DNA of 64,000 nucleotides. Origin: Lachnospiraceae bacterium (GTDB lineage: Bacteria; Bacillota; Clostridia; Lachnospirales; Lachnospiraceae). A program made the translations under genes and the position numbers. The stretch lies in contig JAFUZJ010000001.1 of assembly GCA_017476665.1 (NCBI GenBank), forward strand, positions 21,076 through 85,075. The letters are read 5' to 3'. Shown one piece after another: positions 53,719 through 62,922 of the stretch (positions are counted from its first letter, which is position 1; each line of letters starts with the position of its first letter). The notes beneath the pieces are model-generated. The model saw only the letters and a list, made by a program, of their open reading frames with translations, did not search any database and had not been told where the DNA came from.

Positions 53719-54612
53719 TTATAAATCATCCCTCAATCCCTTAAATACCGGCTGTCTCAGTGCATCCAGCGTATTGGGCATATATTCTACCGTGCAGACC
53801 TGATCGGGTTTACACCAGATCACATTCTCTTTATCCTTTGGCTTTCTTCTAAATGGACAATCCGCAGTTTTTAAGATGCGTGTGATCTCCCGCCGTACCC
53901 CCATTGTGACTGTCCCGGCATATCTAAGCTCCCCGCCCTCATACTCACCGAGGATCAGGCTTGTCATCTTGCCGGTCTCATAGCCACAGATCACAAATTC
54001 CCTGTCTGCCATGCGCTTGAATTTGATCCAGTCCTTTGTCCGCTTGTCCGGATAATAGAGGCTGGAAGCCCGCTTTGCCACCACTCCCTCCAGCTTTTTT
54101 TCCACCGTCATCTGAAACAAACGGGTTCCTTTCTCCTCAATATATCTGGAGAGCGCAAACCGATCTTTTTCCATGACCAGACCGCTCAATATCTGCTTCC
54201 TCTCCATCAGGGGCGTACCAAACAGCACCTTCCTGCCGGCCTGCATGCAGTCATATGCAACAAAAGAAGCAGGAAACCTTCCTGCCCCCATTTCAATCCT
54301 GCTTTTACTTGTAAGCATGGTCCTCTTCTGCAGTTCATAAAAGTCCGGTACACCGTTCACCATCACCACAAGCTCCCCGTCAAGCACGCACTTTTCCCTG
54401 ACCTGCTCATGGCAGCCCTGAAGCTCTGGAAACCTGGGAAGCAGCTCCATGTTCCGCTTATTCCGCAGGATTGTCCTGCCCTCTTCCAGATATGCGACGC
54501 AGCGAATGCCGTCCAGCTTCAGTTCATAGATCCATTCCGGATCATCAAAAGGCTCCTGCATCTTCTCGATCAGCATCGGCTTGACATTTTTTTCCAAAAA
54601 CAGATCCATCAT
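53719..54612 (-). CDS. ATP-dependent DNA ligase (LigD ligase-domain type)
   Basis: The 297-residue protein has the ligase nucleophile motif ELKLDGIRCVAY (Lys about residue 32), DGELVV, the motif EGVVAKR, then DWIKFKR and an OB domain. It is a stand-alone LigD-type ligase without polymerase or nuclease domains. It overlaps the Ku start/stop by four bases, so it acts with Ku in non-homologous end joining. Confidence 0.92.
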   Translation of the reverse strand: MMDLFLEKNVKPMLIEKMQEPFDDPEWIYELKLDGIRCVAYLEEGRTILRNKRNMELLPRFPELQGCHEQVREKCVLDGELVVMVNGVPDFYELQKRTMLTSKSRIEMGAGRFPASFVAYDCMQAGRKVLFGTPLMERKQILSGLVMEKDRFALSRYIEEKGTRLFQMTVEKKLEGVVAKRASSLYYPDKRTKDWIKFKRMADREFVICGYETGKMTSLILGEYEGGELRYAGTVTMGVRREITRILKTADCPFRRKPKDKENVIWCKPDQVCTVEYMPNTLDALRQPVFKGLRDDL

Positions 54613-55403
54613 GCGCTGCCTGCCTTCCTCTTATTTCCGGTGCTTTTCTTTGTCTGCTCCAGAGATTTCTGCAACGCCTCCATCAGATCTATCACATTAT
54701 CAGGGCTGCCGGTATCTGCCGTTACGATCTCCTGTCCCTGTATTTTCTTCATAATAGCATCCTTCAGCCTCGCCTGATACTCGTCCCTGTAAGCAGACGC
54801 ATCAAACTTCTCTGTCATGTTGTTTATGAGCATCCGTGCCATTTCCAGCTCCTTCTCCTCCAGCTTTATTTTGGGAACCTGCTTTGGCACTGCTGCAATT
54901 TCATCCTCATAATACAGCGTCTTGACGATCAGCCCATCCTTTAACGGATATAACACCAACAGTTTATCATTGGTTCCTATGACCGTCTTGGCAATCGCCA
55001 CCTTCTTTTCCGACAAAAGTGCCTGCCGCAAAAGTTCAAATGCCTTCTCCGCACCGGTTTCCGGTATGGCATAATAGTCTTTTTCATAATAGATCATGTC
55101 CACCTCGGACATCCTGGCAAACTGAAGGATATGGATCGTCTTGTCCTTTCTCGTCTTGATCTTCTCCAGCTCATCATCCGTCATCACAACATATTTATCC
55201 TTTTCATACTCATACCCCCGGATAATGTCCTCATTCTTCACTTCCTTGCCGCAATGACTGCAATATTTCTTGTACTGGATGCGGGCTTTACTCTCCTTCT
55301 CCAGCTGGTTAAAATGAATGTCATTGTCCACCGTCGTCTTGTATAGGCCAACAGGGATCAAGACCAACCCCATTGAAATGGAGCCTTTGTGTGCTACTGC
55401 CAT
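54609..55403 (-). CDS. ku: Ku protein (NHEJ end-binding)
   Basis: The 264-residue protein is a bacterial Ku: AHKGSISMGLVLIPVGLYKT at the N-terminus, a Cys pair (YCSHCGK), the beta-barrel core and a C-terminal Lys-rich tail (KSTGNKRKAGSA). Ku threads onto DNA ends and recruits the ligase. I start at the ATG behind GAGGTGATGATA. A GTG three codons upstream is possible. Confidence 0.94.
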   Translation of the reverse strand: MAVAHKGSISMGLVLIPVGLYKTTVDNDIHFNQLEKESKARIQYKKYCSHCGKEVKNEDIIRGYEYEKDKYVVMTDDELEKIKTRKDKTIHILQFARMSEVDMIYYEKDYYAIPETGAEKAFELLRQALLSEKKVAIAKTVIGTNDKLLVLYPLKDGLIVKTLYYEDEIAAVPKQVPKIKLEEKELEMARMLINNMTEKFDASAYRDEYQARLKDAIMKKIQGQEIVTADTGSPDNVIDLMEALQKSLEQTKKSTGNKRKAGSA

Positions 55404-55469
55404 TATCATCACCTCTTGGGCTTAGTATTGGCATATTGCAGTTTTTCATACAAAATTTATATCCGCATA

Positions 55470-55697
55470 TCATTTGACTCTGACTTCCAGCCCTTCCATC
55501 TGAAGCCCAGGCAGTCCCACCAGATACCATCCGTCTGCCATCTCCACCCTTGCAGGCACCCAGATACCATTCAGGCCGAACTCAAGCACCTCTCCACAAT
55601 GTATGCCGCCGTAATCACGGATATCCCCATCTTCGTCACAATATTGGAAATTGTACCTCCCACTTGTTTCATCCAAATAAAGTCTGCCCTGCTTCAT
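55470..55697 (-). CDS. DUF5348-like small protein
   Basis: The 75-residue protein has the pattern SGRYNFQ, HCGEVLEFGLNGIWVPARVE and WYLVGLPG, which matches the DUF5348-type family of Clostridia mobile elements. It is a small beta protein of unknown role. It lies about 65 bases upstream of Ku on the same strand. Confidence 0.75.
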   Translation of the reverse strand: MKQGRLYLDETSGRYNFQYCDEDGDIRDYGGIHCGEVLEFGLNGIWVPARVEMADGWYLVGLPGLQMEGLEVRVK

Positions 55698-55857
55698 TCA
55701 GCCACTTCCCTTCTTTCCTTCGTGTCCGGATTTACTTATATGTTTCCTATACTAATAAATACCCAGAATTTCTAAAATACTTGAATTTAATACCTGTAGG
55801 GAGCAGTCCATCAACTACCTGCCGCCCCCTGCAGTATATTACTAATCCCTATATCTG

Positions 55858-56040
55858 CTACACCCGAAATTTCCTGATACATTCCAACAGAGTAGCCGAC
55901 AGCTCCTGATACAGATCCTCGTCAAACACATTCCTATCCATGGAATTCTTGACCAACAGAGGCTTATACATACTCAATATCTCCTCTTGTGCCTTTTGAT
56001 CCCCTCCCTTCGCATAAATAAGTAGCTGTTCAAAATCCAT
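55858..56040 (-). CDS. Small HTH protein, Tn916 orf8-like
   Basis: The 60-residue protein (MDFEQLLIYAKGGDQKAQEE, then SMYKPLLVKNSM) resembles the small HTH protein encoded beside the sigma-like gene in Tn916-type elements. It overlaps the sigma gene by 11 bases. Together they probably regulate element genes. Confidence 0.75.
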   Translation of the reverse strand: MDFEQLLIYAKGGDQKAQEEILSMYKPLLVKNSMDRNVFDEDLYQELSATLLECIRKFRV

Positions 56041-56473
56041 TTTTATCTGCCTCCAATTCTTTCCTCAATTTCCGCAACACATAGTAGTAAGACATCTCAG
56101 CCTGTTTAGAAGACATCTGAAGCGTTTCTCCTATCTCTGAAAAGGATTCTTCCCCAAACAATCTTGCAAACAATATCATTCTGTCACGCTCCTTCAGATG
56201 TTTCAGTGCCCTGGCAAGCTTTCTATCCTCCACCATCTCCAAAAACTCAGCGTAATGCCGCCAATTCTCTAAGAGAAAAGCCGTTCTCTCCACGGTATAG
56301 CGGTGATATAGCTCCTCGAAATTTATATGCAGGCTCTCCAACTGATCCACCTGCTCCATATTTACCCAACTATGCCTGCTCTTCTGCATGAGATAGTTTA
56401 CCCGCTTATTCCTGACCGCTGTTGTAACATACGCAGTAAACCGTATCTGCAGCATATTCTTTTGTATTTCCAT
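56030..56473 (-). CDS. Sigma-70 region-4-like factor, Tn916 orf7-like
   Basis: The 147-residue protein has a C-terminal sigma region 4 (ERDRMILFARLFGEESFSEI and GETLQMSSKQAEMSYYYVLR) and an N-terminal region 2-like part (ARY-type helices, FTAYVTTAVRNKRVNYL). It matches the sigma-like factor of Tn916-family elements, here paired with the small HTH protein. Confidence 0.82.
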   Translation of the reverse strand: MEIQKNMLQIRFTAYVTTAVRNKRVNYLMQKSRHSWVNMEQVDQLESLHINFEELYHRYTVERTAFLLENWRHYAEFLEMVEDRKLARALKHLKERDRMILFARLFGEESFSEIGETLQMSSKQAEMSYYYVLRKLRKELEADKNGF

Positions 56474-56610
56474 TGAATTATCCTCCGTATTCCATGTGAT
56501 GTCTGAAAACTATGGTTACGGCGGATCTCTGCAATGCATATTTGTAATGTCCTTTTTATGTTATCGTTTTCACATAATTCTGTCGCAAAAATATCCTCTC
56601 TATATGTGCA

Positions 56611-56660
56611 AAAAAACTCCTACGTGACCATTGAGCACATACTCTGCCACGTAGAAGCTC
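56611..56660 (-). terminator. Terminator of the sortase/surface operon
   Basis: Arms CTACGTG and CACGTAG in a longer GAGCTTC/GGAG-bounded hairpin, followed on the minus strand by seven T. Confidence 0.88.
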
Positions 56661-56703
56661 CTTTTAGTACTCTATATTTTTGTTCCTGCCCTTTGTCTTT
56701 ATC

Positions 56704-57777
56704 CTATCGACGATGTTCGTCCACCCTCACCGCACTCACGATCATGCGCACATCCCCGTCGCCGGTGCAGGTGGACAGGGTGATGACGTGGTCTGAAGGC
56801 CCTACTTCCACGCCCGTATCCTGCATGGAAATATTCTTCAGCTCTCTGATCAGACCCTTAAAGTTGCCGTCTTCCAGTGATGCGCCGTAAACGTAATAAA
56901 TGCTGCTGTCCGCTGGGATCTGTCCATAGGCAAAGATCTCATAGCGGTAGATGTAACTGCCTGTAAATATCTGGAAATATCTATGTCCATCATAGTAGTC
57001 TTTCTCCGTCCGGTAATACCTGAGCCTCCCGAACATGGAGAGGTTTTTCATGTTGTGGCCGTAGATGAGTGTGTGCGGGTCGGAGAAGTCCCTTGAGCCT
57101 TCGCCGTCCAAAAAGATGGAACCCGCATTTGCCGCCTTACCGGTGTATGCGGTGCGGAGATACCTCTCGTTGTCCCCGGAGTACATGACGGGATAGCTGA
57201 TGCTCTCATTCTCAAAATAAAGCCAGCCTGCCACATCCGGATATGCCGCCTGCAGGCTCTCCAGATCCACGCTGATCTGTTTGTACCATGCCTTTTGTAT
57301 TCCTTCCGTGCCCGCAGAGCCATCCGCATTTCCACCCGCGCCGATACTTCCTTCTGTGCTTCCCGTATTGGTGCCGCCCCCGTCCGTGCCGTTATCGCCG
57401 TTGCCGCTGCCATTCGCCTGTCCCTGGGAAAGCTCTGCCTTGTCAAAGACAGTGACATAATCCGCCTCTGCCTTCCCGTATATCCGGTCCGACTTCCTGT
57501 ATTCCAGAAAAGTGAACAGCAATCCGCATACAGCGATCAGCACGACCAATGCGCTCACTGCTGAGAGGATCCTGCGCCTGTCCCATTTCCCGCCTGTCTG
57601 CTCCTTCTTAAAGCTGCCGAATTTTGCCACGATCCGCTTGCGCTGGTATCTCACCCATTCATTATCCCAGAATTTTCTCTGTATGCTGTTATCCACGGTT
57701 TGGCTTTTCTTTGCCGACTTTTCCCTTATCACATTATCCTTTTGCTTTTTCTTTCCCGGCCTTTTTCGGTTTGCCAT
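56704..57777 (-). CDS. Class B sortase
   Basis: The 357-residue protein has a basic N-terminus, one membrane helix (ILSAVSALVVLIAVCGLLF, about 70-90), a Gly/Asn/Thr linker (about 115-155) and a class B sortase domain with catalytic His in IYGHNMKN (about 239), Cys in LSTCTGDGDVR (about 334) and Arg shortly after. It probably anchors the adhesin encoded just upstream, whose sorting signal is SPKTSD. Confidence 0.93.
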   Translation of the reverse strand: MANRKRPGKKKQKDNVIREKSAKKSQTVDNSIQRKFWDNEWVRYQRKRIVAKFGSFKKEQTGGKWDRRRILSAVSALVVLIAVCGLLFTFLEYRKSDRIYGKAEADYVTVFDKAELSQGQANGSGNGDNGTDGGGTNTGSTEGSIGAGGNADGSAGTEGIQKAWYKQISVDLESLQAAYPDVAGWLYFENESISYPVMYSGDNERYLRTAYTGKAANAGSIFLDGEGSRDFSDPHTLIYGHNMKNLSMFGRLRYYRTEKDYYDGHRYFQIFTGSYIYRYEIFAYGQIPADSSIYYVYGASLEDGNFKGLIRELKNISMQDTGVEVGPSDHVITLSTCTGDGDVRMIVSAVRVDEHRR

Positions 57778-57831
57778 CCGTCCATGCCCCCTTTATCGCA
57801 TGAGTAGTAGTCCGTACATCAGAAAAGCATT

Positions 57832-57862
57832 AGACCGAGGGCTCATGAGAAGTCCCCGGTCT
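57832..57862. repeat. Hairpin between adhesin and sortase genes
   Basis: Arms AGACCGAGG and CCCCGGTCT (one mismatch) lie in the 163-base gap. The T run is weak, so it may reduce rather than stop read-through into the sortase gene. Confidence 0.5.
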
Positions 57863-57940
57863 GCTGCTTTGAAAATTTTATATCATGCATAGTTGTTGTC
57901 AGTAAATTTAGTCCTACATAAATTTACTTCTGCATTCCCG

Positions 57941-60900
57941 CTATTCCTGCTCTTTCCTGCGCGCCCTCGTGCTCACCACACCGCCGCAGATGCCTGCCGC
58001 TGCAAGGATCAGCCAGAACGCATAGTCAGGAAGTGCATCACTTGTCTTGGGCGATCTGGGTGCCGTAGTGACAACAGGTGTAGGTGTTGCCACGACCTCA
58101 TCATCATCGTCATCCTCCTCGTCCCAATGGGCTACAAGGGTGATATCGCTAGTCACTGCGGTATCGAAATTCCACTTCGTTTTTGTTCCCTCGATGTACC
58201 AGCCGTCGAAATCATAGCCGTCACGCTTCGGATCAGCGGGCTTTGCAACTTTTGCCCCAGTTGCCACAACAACCTGTGTCACGTTGCTATCGTGCTTGGC
58301 ATCACCTGTCGCATCATCAAAGGTCACCTGATAGGATGCAGCCGTGGTGTACGCCACAGTATAGGTGGAGAAGTATCTTGCGTAAATATAAATCTTGCCT
58401 GTTGTGCCGCTTCCCTCCACATAGAATGTGCCGTCCTTATAGCTGCCAGCGGCAGGTCTGCCGGAAAGCCTTGTGAACTGGCTCACTGCTCCACCATGCT
58501 CACGCACCACAATCGGATTGTATTTTCCTGTCAGGTCATAGCCAACAGCAATCTCCAGCACCCTGTTCACGTCCGCAATCTCCTGTGCCTCACCGCCGTT
58601 CACGCTCTTGGTGACAGTGACATCCAAATACTCCTTCTTCAACTCACTGCTGCTCACGCCGCCAAAGGCTTTATTTACAGATTCCTCAATCTTATTCAGG
58701 GTAGTTGTTCCAATCTTCTCCTCAATCTTTTCTTCGCTCTCTAACTTCACTTCCATCTTGACTTCCACGGTAGCCTCCGGCTGTGCTTCGGTGAAATCTT
58801 CAAGTGCAGGTACTTCCACGGTTTCCACCGCTGTTTCGGTCACACCTTCGCTCTCTACTACTACCTCTGTCACTTTCTTTGCGGAAGCAAGGTTTATGGT
58901 GATGGTGTAATCCGCATAATTCAAGCTGCTGATCGTGAGGATCATCTGGCCGGTCAGTCCGCCGTCATTCTCTGCCACACTGTAGGTAAATACGCCATCT
59001 TTCAATGTTCCGGGTGTGATCAGACCTGCCAACGCTCCGGCAGTTTCTACCTTTGCGCCTGCCGGTGTGCCGTCTGCCGCTTCTTTTTGCGCAAGCGCCG
59101 CGCCCGCCACCAGATAATCCTTCAGGTCAATAGTCTTATCCTTCACGCCTGCGGAGGAAACCTCTATTGTTTCCGTCACGGTCTTATTCTCGACTGCAGC
59201 CTTGCCTATCGTCAGGTTTGCCCCGGTATAACTTATCGTGTAACTGCTGTTTGCCTTTAACGTCCCCTGTCCGATGGCATAGAGTCCGGCGTTCTCGCCC
59301 TCTGCCCTTGCCAATGCGCCCGTCAGGACATCCGCTGCCTTATCTTCATACGCAAGTCCCGCCACGGTGTAGGTCAGTGCGGGATCTGCGCTGCCATAGG
59401 TCTTTTCCTTTGCCTCTGCGGTCACGGTCAATACAGCCGGTGTGATCTTGAACGTACATTCCGCGCTCACTTCCTTATAAAGTCCTGTTGCCTCATAGGT
59501 CACAACTGCCTTGTACGTTCCCACCTGGACAGGCTTTTCTTCACTTTCTTTCTGGTTGGCCTTGGAGATTTCCTTCCCGTCCGCATCCGCCGTCATGGTG
59601 TAGGTAATCTTTGAGGAAGCGGCTGCGTTGGTGGAGCTGCTGATCACGGGGGTAATTCCATTCCCGTAAACCGTATCCGCTATGATGATTCCTGCGCTTC
59701 CCTCAGCCCTGCCTACTGCAAGGGTTCCCTGTGCAGTAGTTTCTTTGATATATTCCTTGGGCTCCGTATCCGTCTGCCCCTTTGCCACGGTTGCCTGAAT
59801 GGTGATCAGACCTGCTTTTTTGATGGTGAGCTGCGCACCCTCTATCGTGCCGTCTCCCGCCGGGGTGCTTTCGTCCGCATTTGCCACAATCGCAAAACTG
59901 CTGATGTTCACGCCATTCTCAACCTCAAAGAGTTGTGACAGATCGTAGGTCTTTCCTGCCACAAAATCCGTACTCTCATTTTTCCCGGTGATCTCTGCCG
60001 CCCTGCCTGTGATGGCAAAGGTCACTTCGGTTTTATTCTCTGCCTTGTCCTTTGCAGTGATCGTATAGCTGCCAAGCTCTGACAGGCCGCTTTCGCCTGC
60101 AAGCTGTGTTTCGTCTGCTGTCGCGCTCTTGCTGACAATCTCCGTCCCGGCTGTCTCTCCCTCTGCCGTAAACGTAATCACAACGCTGTCCAGATACTCG
60201 TCCTCTACCGTCCAGCTTACTGCCTTATGGTACTCAGTCTGTGCATTCGCTCCGTCTATCTTGACTACAGGCTTTGTGTTATCCAGCACAACGCCATTGG
60301 ATGCCGCATAGCCTGTATTGCCCGCCTTGTCTGCCACTTTCGCATAGACAATGAATTTCGCATTCGGATTTTTGCTGAAGCTCTTTCCCTCTGTCCAATT
60401 CTCTCCCGCAAGGGCTGTCAATTCCTCAACGCTTGAAACTGCCGTTCCGGAAGTGAAATAATAAATCTTATCCACGCCGCTTCCGGCATCTGTTGCCGTG
60501 ATGGTGACAGTTTCTGTTTCATTAAAGAACAGACCAAAGGTGATCGCATTGAAAGCACTCTTAATGCTGTTCTCCTTAATCGTGATCTCAATTTCGGGTG
60601 CTTTATTGTCTGTGATCTCCCAGCCCTTGGAAGCACTTCCGGTATAATTGCCCTTGCCGTTTACCTTGACGGTATAGCCGCCGTATGCGGAGGTGCTTGT
60701 GGCGGAGGTGGAATCAATCGTATAGTCTGTATCTTTCACCAGAACCGTTGCCCCGTCCTTCACCGTGATCACCGGCGCCTGTTCTGTCCCGTCATACTCA
60801 TAGGAATCCTTATCTAAAGTGAGCATTTCGTCTGTCAATGCCTTGGGTGAAATGGTAAAGGAAACCGCTTCACTCTCAGCGCTTTCATAGTTGTCTGATG

Positions 60901-62224
60901 CTGCAATGGCAGCCTTCACATAATAGGTTCCGGCATTCACGGGAACCGTATTGCCATACGTTCCTGTCTTACTGTCGCTGTAGGTGAAAGATGCGCTATC
61001 TGCATCAAACTTTGCTGTGGCTGTGGGCGTTTTCGCCGTATCGCCGTATGTCCAGCCTTCGATGGAAACTGTCACGGGATTTGCAGCTTTCGCGATATTC
61101 ACCGTGATCGGTTCATATTCCTCATTATCCCTGTGGTCATTATCTCCCACAACCTTATAATAGACCTTGTACTCTCCTGCATCTGTCGCAGCCGGTATCT
61201 CTGTAGTGTAAGTGCCGTCTTCCTCCAGCTTATACCACAATGTGCCGCCTGTCGCCGTCCCTGCGGACACAAGTGCCTGCGCCTCTCCGGTATAGGAAAG
61301 GGGATTCGCCGCAGGTGCTTCTGTCACCGATGCTTTCTCCTTGATCACCAGCGTGATCGTCATGCCGTATGTCTGCGTGGAAGAACCGATGGTGTAATCC
61401 ACGGTTGCCGGTGCAGCCAGCCCTTCCACTGTCAGTTTCGCCGTATAAGTACCTGCTTCGGTAGGTGCGGTGGCACTTTCCGTATAAGATGCACTGTCCC
61501 CCCTGCCAACATAAGTGATATTTGCCGTAGATACATTCAGCCCTGTTGCTTTATTGAATGCTGCAAGCTCCTCACTGTCAAAGGTTGCCTCCGCACTGTT
61601 GCTGTCCGCATCGCTCTTCTTTGTGGGAGCGTGTAACGTGAGCGAAACCTTATGCTCCGACAAATCGCAGGTTCCTGCGGTTTCCCCACAGGTCGCCGTA
61701 ATGGTCGCCCCGCTTGCCGCATAGGTAAAACTATGCTTATGGATACTCAATGTAATCGCCATCGTGCTTGTGGTGACTTTCGGCTCAATGACAAAATCCG
61801 CCGTTGCCTCGCCACCCTCATACAAATCCGTCTCCGCAATAGTGGCTTTCACGCTGTGCGTACCCGATGTGGCAGGCACCGCTTCCGTATAGTCGCCGGT
61901 CTTGTTTACCTGATAAGTGTAGGTGACTGCGCCGTTTCCGGTATTGCCCGTGACTGCCGGTGTCTTGGGGCTTTCCCCCGCTGTCCATCCTTCCAGAGAT
62001 ACGGTTGGTGTGATCTTGCCCCTTATTTTGAGCTTGATTTCCATCTGCCCCTTACCCTCTCTGGTGGGATCTTCACTTTCTGCTTTCGCGGGAGTGATCG
62101 TATTCGTTTCCCCTTCGGCGTGTACCGTACTCACTGACGGATAACCCGGCGCTAACCCGTTCATGAATAACGCCACCGCCATCACCACCGAGGCTGCGCT
62201 TCTCCCTATCCTTCCTTTCTTCAT
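57941..62224 (-). CDS. Large sortase-anchored adhesin with MBG-like and InlB B-repeat modules
   Basis: The 1427-residue protein has a signal peptide (to STVHAEG, about residue 36) and many beta-sandwich modules. Several resemble MBG/YDG modules of bacterial adhesins (KEKTYGSADPALTYTVAGLA, VSIEGWTYGDTAKTPTATAK). A bacterial Ig-like part lies in the middle and an InlB B-repeat near residues 1330-1375 (KRDGYDFDGWYIEGTKTKWN). It ends with SPKTSD, a hydrophobic helix and RARRKEQE. It is probably a fibrous surface adhesin that aids mating contact or host binding. It is co-directional with the lipoprotein and sortase genes. Confidence 0.9.
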   Translation of the reverse strand: MKKGRIGRSAASVVMAVALFMNGLAPGYPSVSTVHAEGETNTITPAKAESEDPTREGKGQMEIKLKIRGKITPTVSLEGWTAGESPKTPAVTGNTGNGAVTYTYQVNKTGDYTEAVPATSGTHSVKATIAETDLYEGGEATADFVIEPKVTTSTMAITLSIHKHSFTYAASGATITATCGETAGTCDLSEHKVSLTLHAPTKKSDADSNSAEATFDSEELAAFNKATGLNVSTANITYVGRGDSASYTESATAPTEAGTYTAKLTVEGLAAPATVDYTIGSSTQTYGMTITLVIKEKASVTEAPAANPLSYTGEAQALVSAGTATGGTLWYKLEEDGTYTTEIPAATDAGEYKVYYKVVGDNDHRDNEEYEPITVNIAKAANPVTVSIEGWTYGDTAKTPTATAKFDADSASFTYSDSKTGTYGNTVPVNAGTYYVKAAIAASDNYESAESEAVSFTISPKALTDEMLTLDKDSYEYDGTEQAPVITVKDGATVLVKDTDYTIDSTSATSTSAYGGYTVKVNGKGNYTGSASKGWEITDNKAPEIEITIKENSIKSAFNAITFGLFFNETETVTITATDAGSGVDKIYYFTSGTAVSSVEELTALAGENWTEGKSFSKNPNAKFIVYAKVADKAGNTGYAASNGVVLDNTKPVVKIDGANAQTEYHKAVSWTVEDEYLDSVVITFTAEGETAGTEIVSKSATADETQLAGESGLSELGSYTITAKDKAENKTEVTFAITGRAAEITGKNESTDFVAGKTYDLSQLFEVENGVNISSFAIVANADESTPAGDGTIEGAQLTIKKAGLITIQATVAKGQTDTEPKEYIKETTAQGTLAVGRAEGSAGIIIADTVYGNGITPVISSSTNAAASSKITYTMTADADGKEISKANQKESEEKPVQVGTYKAVVTYEATGLYKEVSAECTFKITPAVLTVTAEAKEKTYGSADPALTYTVAGLAYEDKAADVLTGALARAEGENAGLYAIGQGTLKANSSYTISYTGANLTIGKAAVENKTVTETIEVSSAGVKDKTIDLKDYLVAGAALAQKEAADGTPAGAKVETAGALAGLITPGTLKDGVFTYSVAENDGGLTGQMILTISSLNYADYTITINLASAKKVTEVVVESEGVTETAVETVEVPALEDFTEAQPEATVEVKMEVKLESEEKIEEKIGTTTLNKIEESVNKAFGGVSSSELKKEYLDVTVTKSVNGGEAQEIADVNRVLEIAVGYDLTGKYNPIVVREHGGAVSQFTRLSGRPAAGSYKDGTFYVEGSGTTGKIYIYARYFSTYTVAYTTAASYQVTFDDATGDAKHDSNVTQVVVATGAKVAKPADPKRDGYDFDGWYIEGTKTKWNFDTAVTSDITLVAHWDEEDDDDDEVVATPTPVVTTAPRSPKTSDALPDYAFWLILAAAGICGGVVSTRARRKEQE

Positions 62225-62318
62225 GGGATTCCCTCCTGTTCCATCATGCCGTCCCCTTAAAAAAAGACAGCCCTCTTATTCCTGATCCGTGTTCCAGATA
62301 CACAAGTATCCGAAATCC

Positions 62319-62840
62319 TTACTGCACTCTCAGCGTAAGCGCAATGTTCGATCCGTTTAACGGTGTTTGATCCTTTAAGGAAAAACACTCATATTTCAGT
62401 AATGCGGGATATTCCCCGCTCTCTAATGCCTGTACTAATTCGATGCTCTTTACCTGCTCCCCCGGCTCTATCAGTTCGGAAGTCCAAAGCACGGTTTCAC
62501 TCTCTGCACTCCCGGCAGCTCCCTGTTCGTTCCCCGGTGCCTCACCGGAAGCGTTCCCCGTTTCTGCTCCGTTTCCCTGTTCCAGCACAAGACTGATACG
62601 AAAATAACAGGTATTCTCCTCTGGATTGTAGAAATTCACACTCTGTTTCTTCTTCCCTGCCATAAAATCAAGACTTTCATATCCGGGAATGGAGATGTTG
62701 GGATTCTCTACGATGTTACTGTAATCCTTCTTCGGCTTATCAGCTTTTCCACCCGTATTTTGCGAACAGCCGGAGAGTGAGCCAAGAGCCATTATAGCTA
62801 TCAGAAAAGCCGCAAGAATTTTATTCAATTTTATATTCAT
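62319..62840 (-). CDS. Lipoprotein of the surface operon
   Basis: The 173-residue protein starts at the ATG behind AAAGGTCGTGAGCGA and has a lipobox LGSLSGC (Cys about residue 24). The mature part has a beta-sandwich (ENTCYFRISLVLEQGNGAE) with a Gly/Glu-rich insertion. It precedes the adhesin gene by 94 bases. Its role may be in adhesin folding or display. Confidence 0.8.
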   Translation of the reverse strand: MNIKLNKILAAFLIAIMALGSLSGCSQNTGGKADKPKKDYSNIVENPNISIPGYESLDFMAGKKKQSVNFYNPEENTCYFRISLVLEQGNGAETGNASGEAPGNEQGAAGSAESETVLWTSELIEPGEQVKSIELVQALESGEYPALLKYECFSLKDQTPLNGSNIALTLRVQ

Positions 62841-62922
62841 TCGCTCACGACCTTTCACTAATCCATACTGAGCCATTTACTACAGTTCATATAGAAATAT
62901 ACCATTAGAGAATACGGCTATA

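Noticed and set aside
57893-58744. 283-codon plus-strand frame opposite the adhesin 3' end
   Set aside because: It is antisense to the InlB-repeat and sorting-signal region of the adhesin, and is His/Cys-rich as expected for a shadow.
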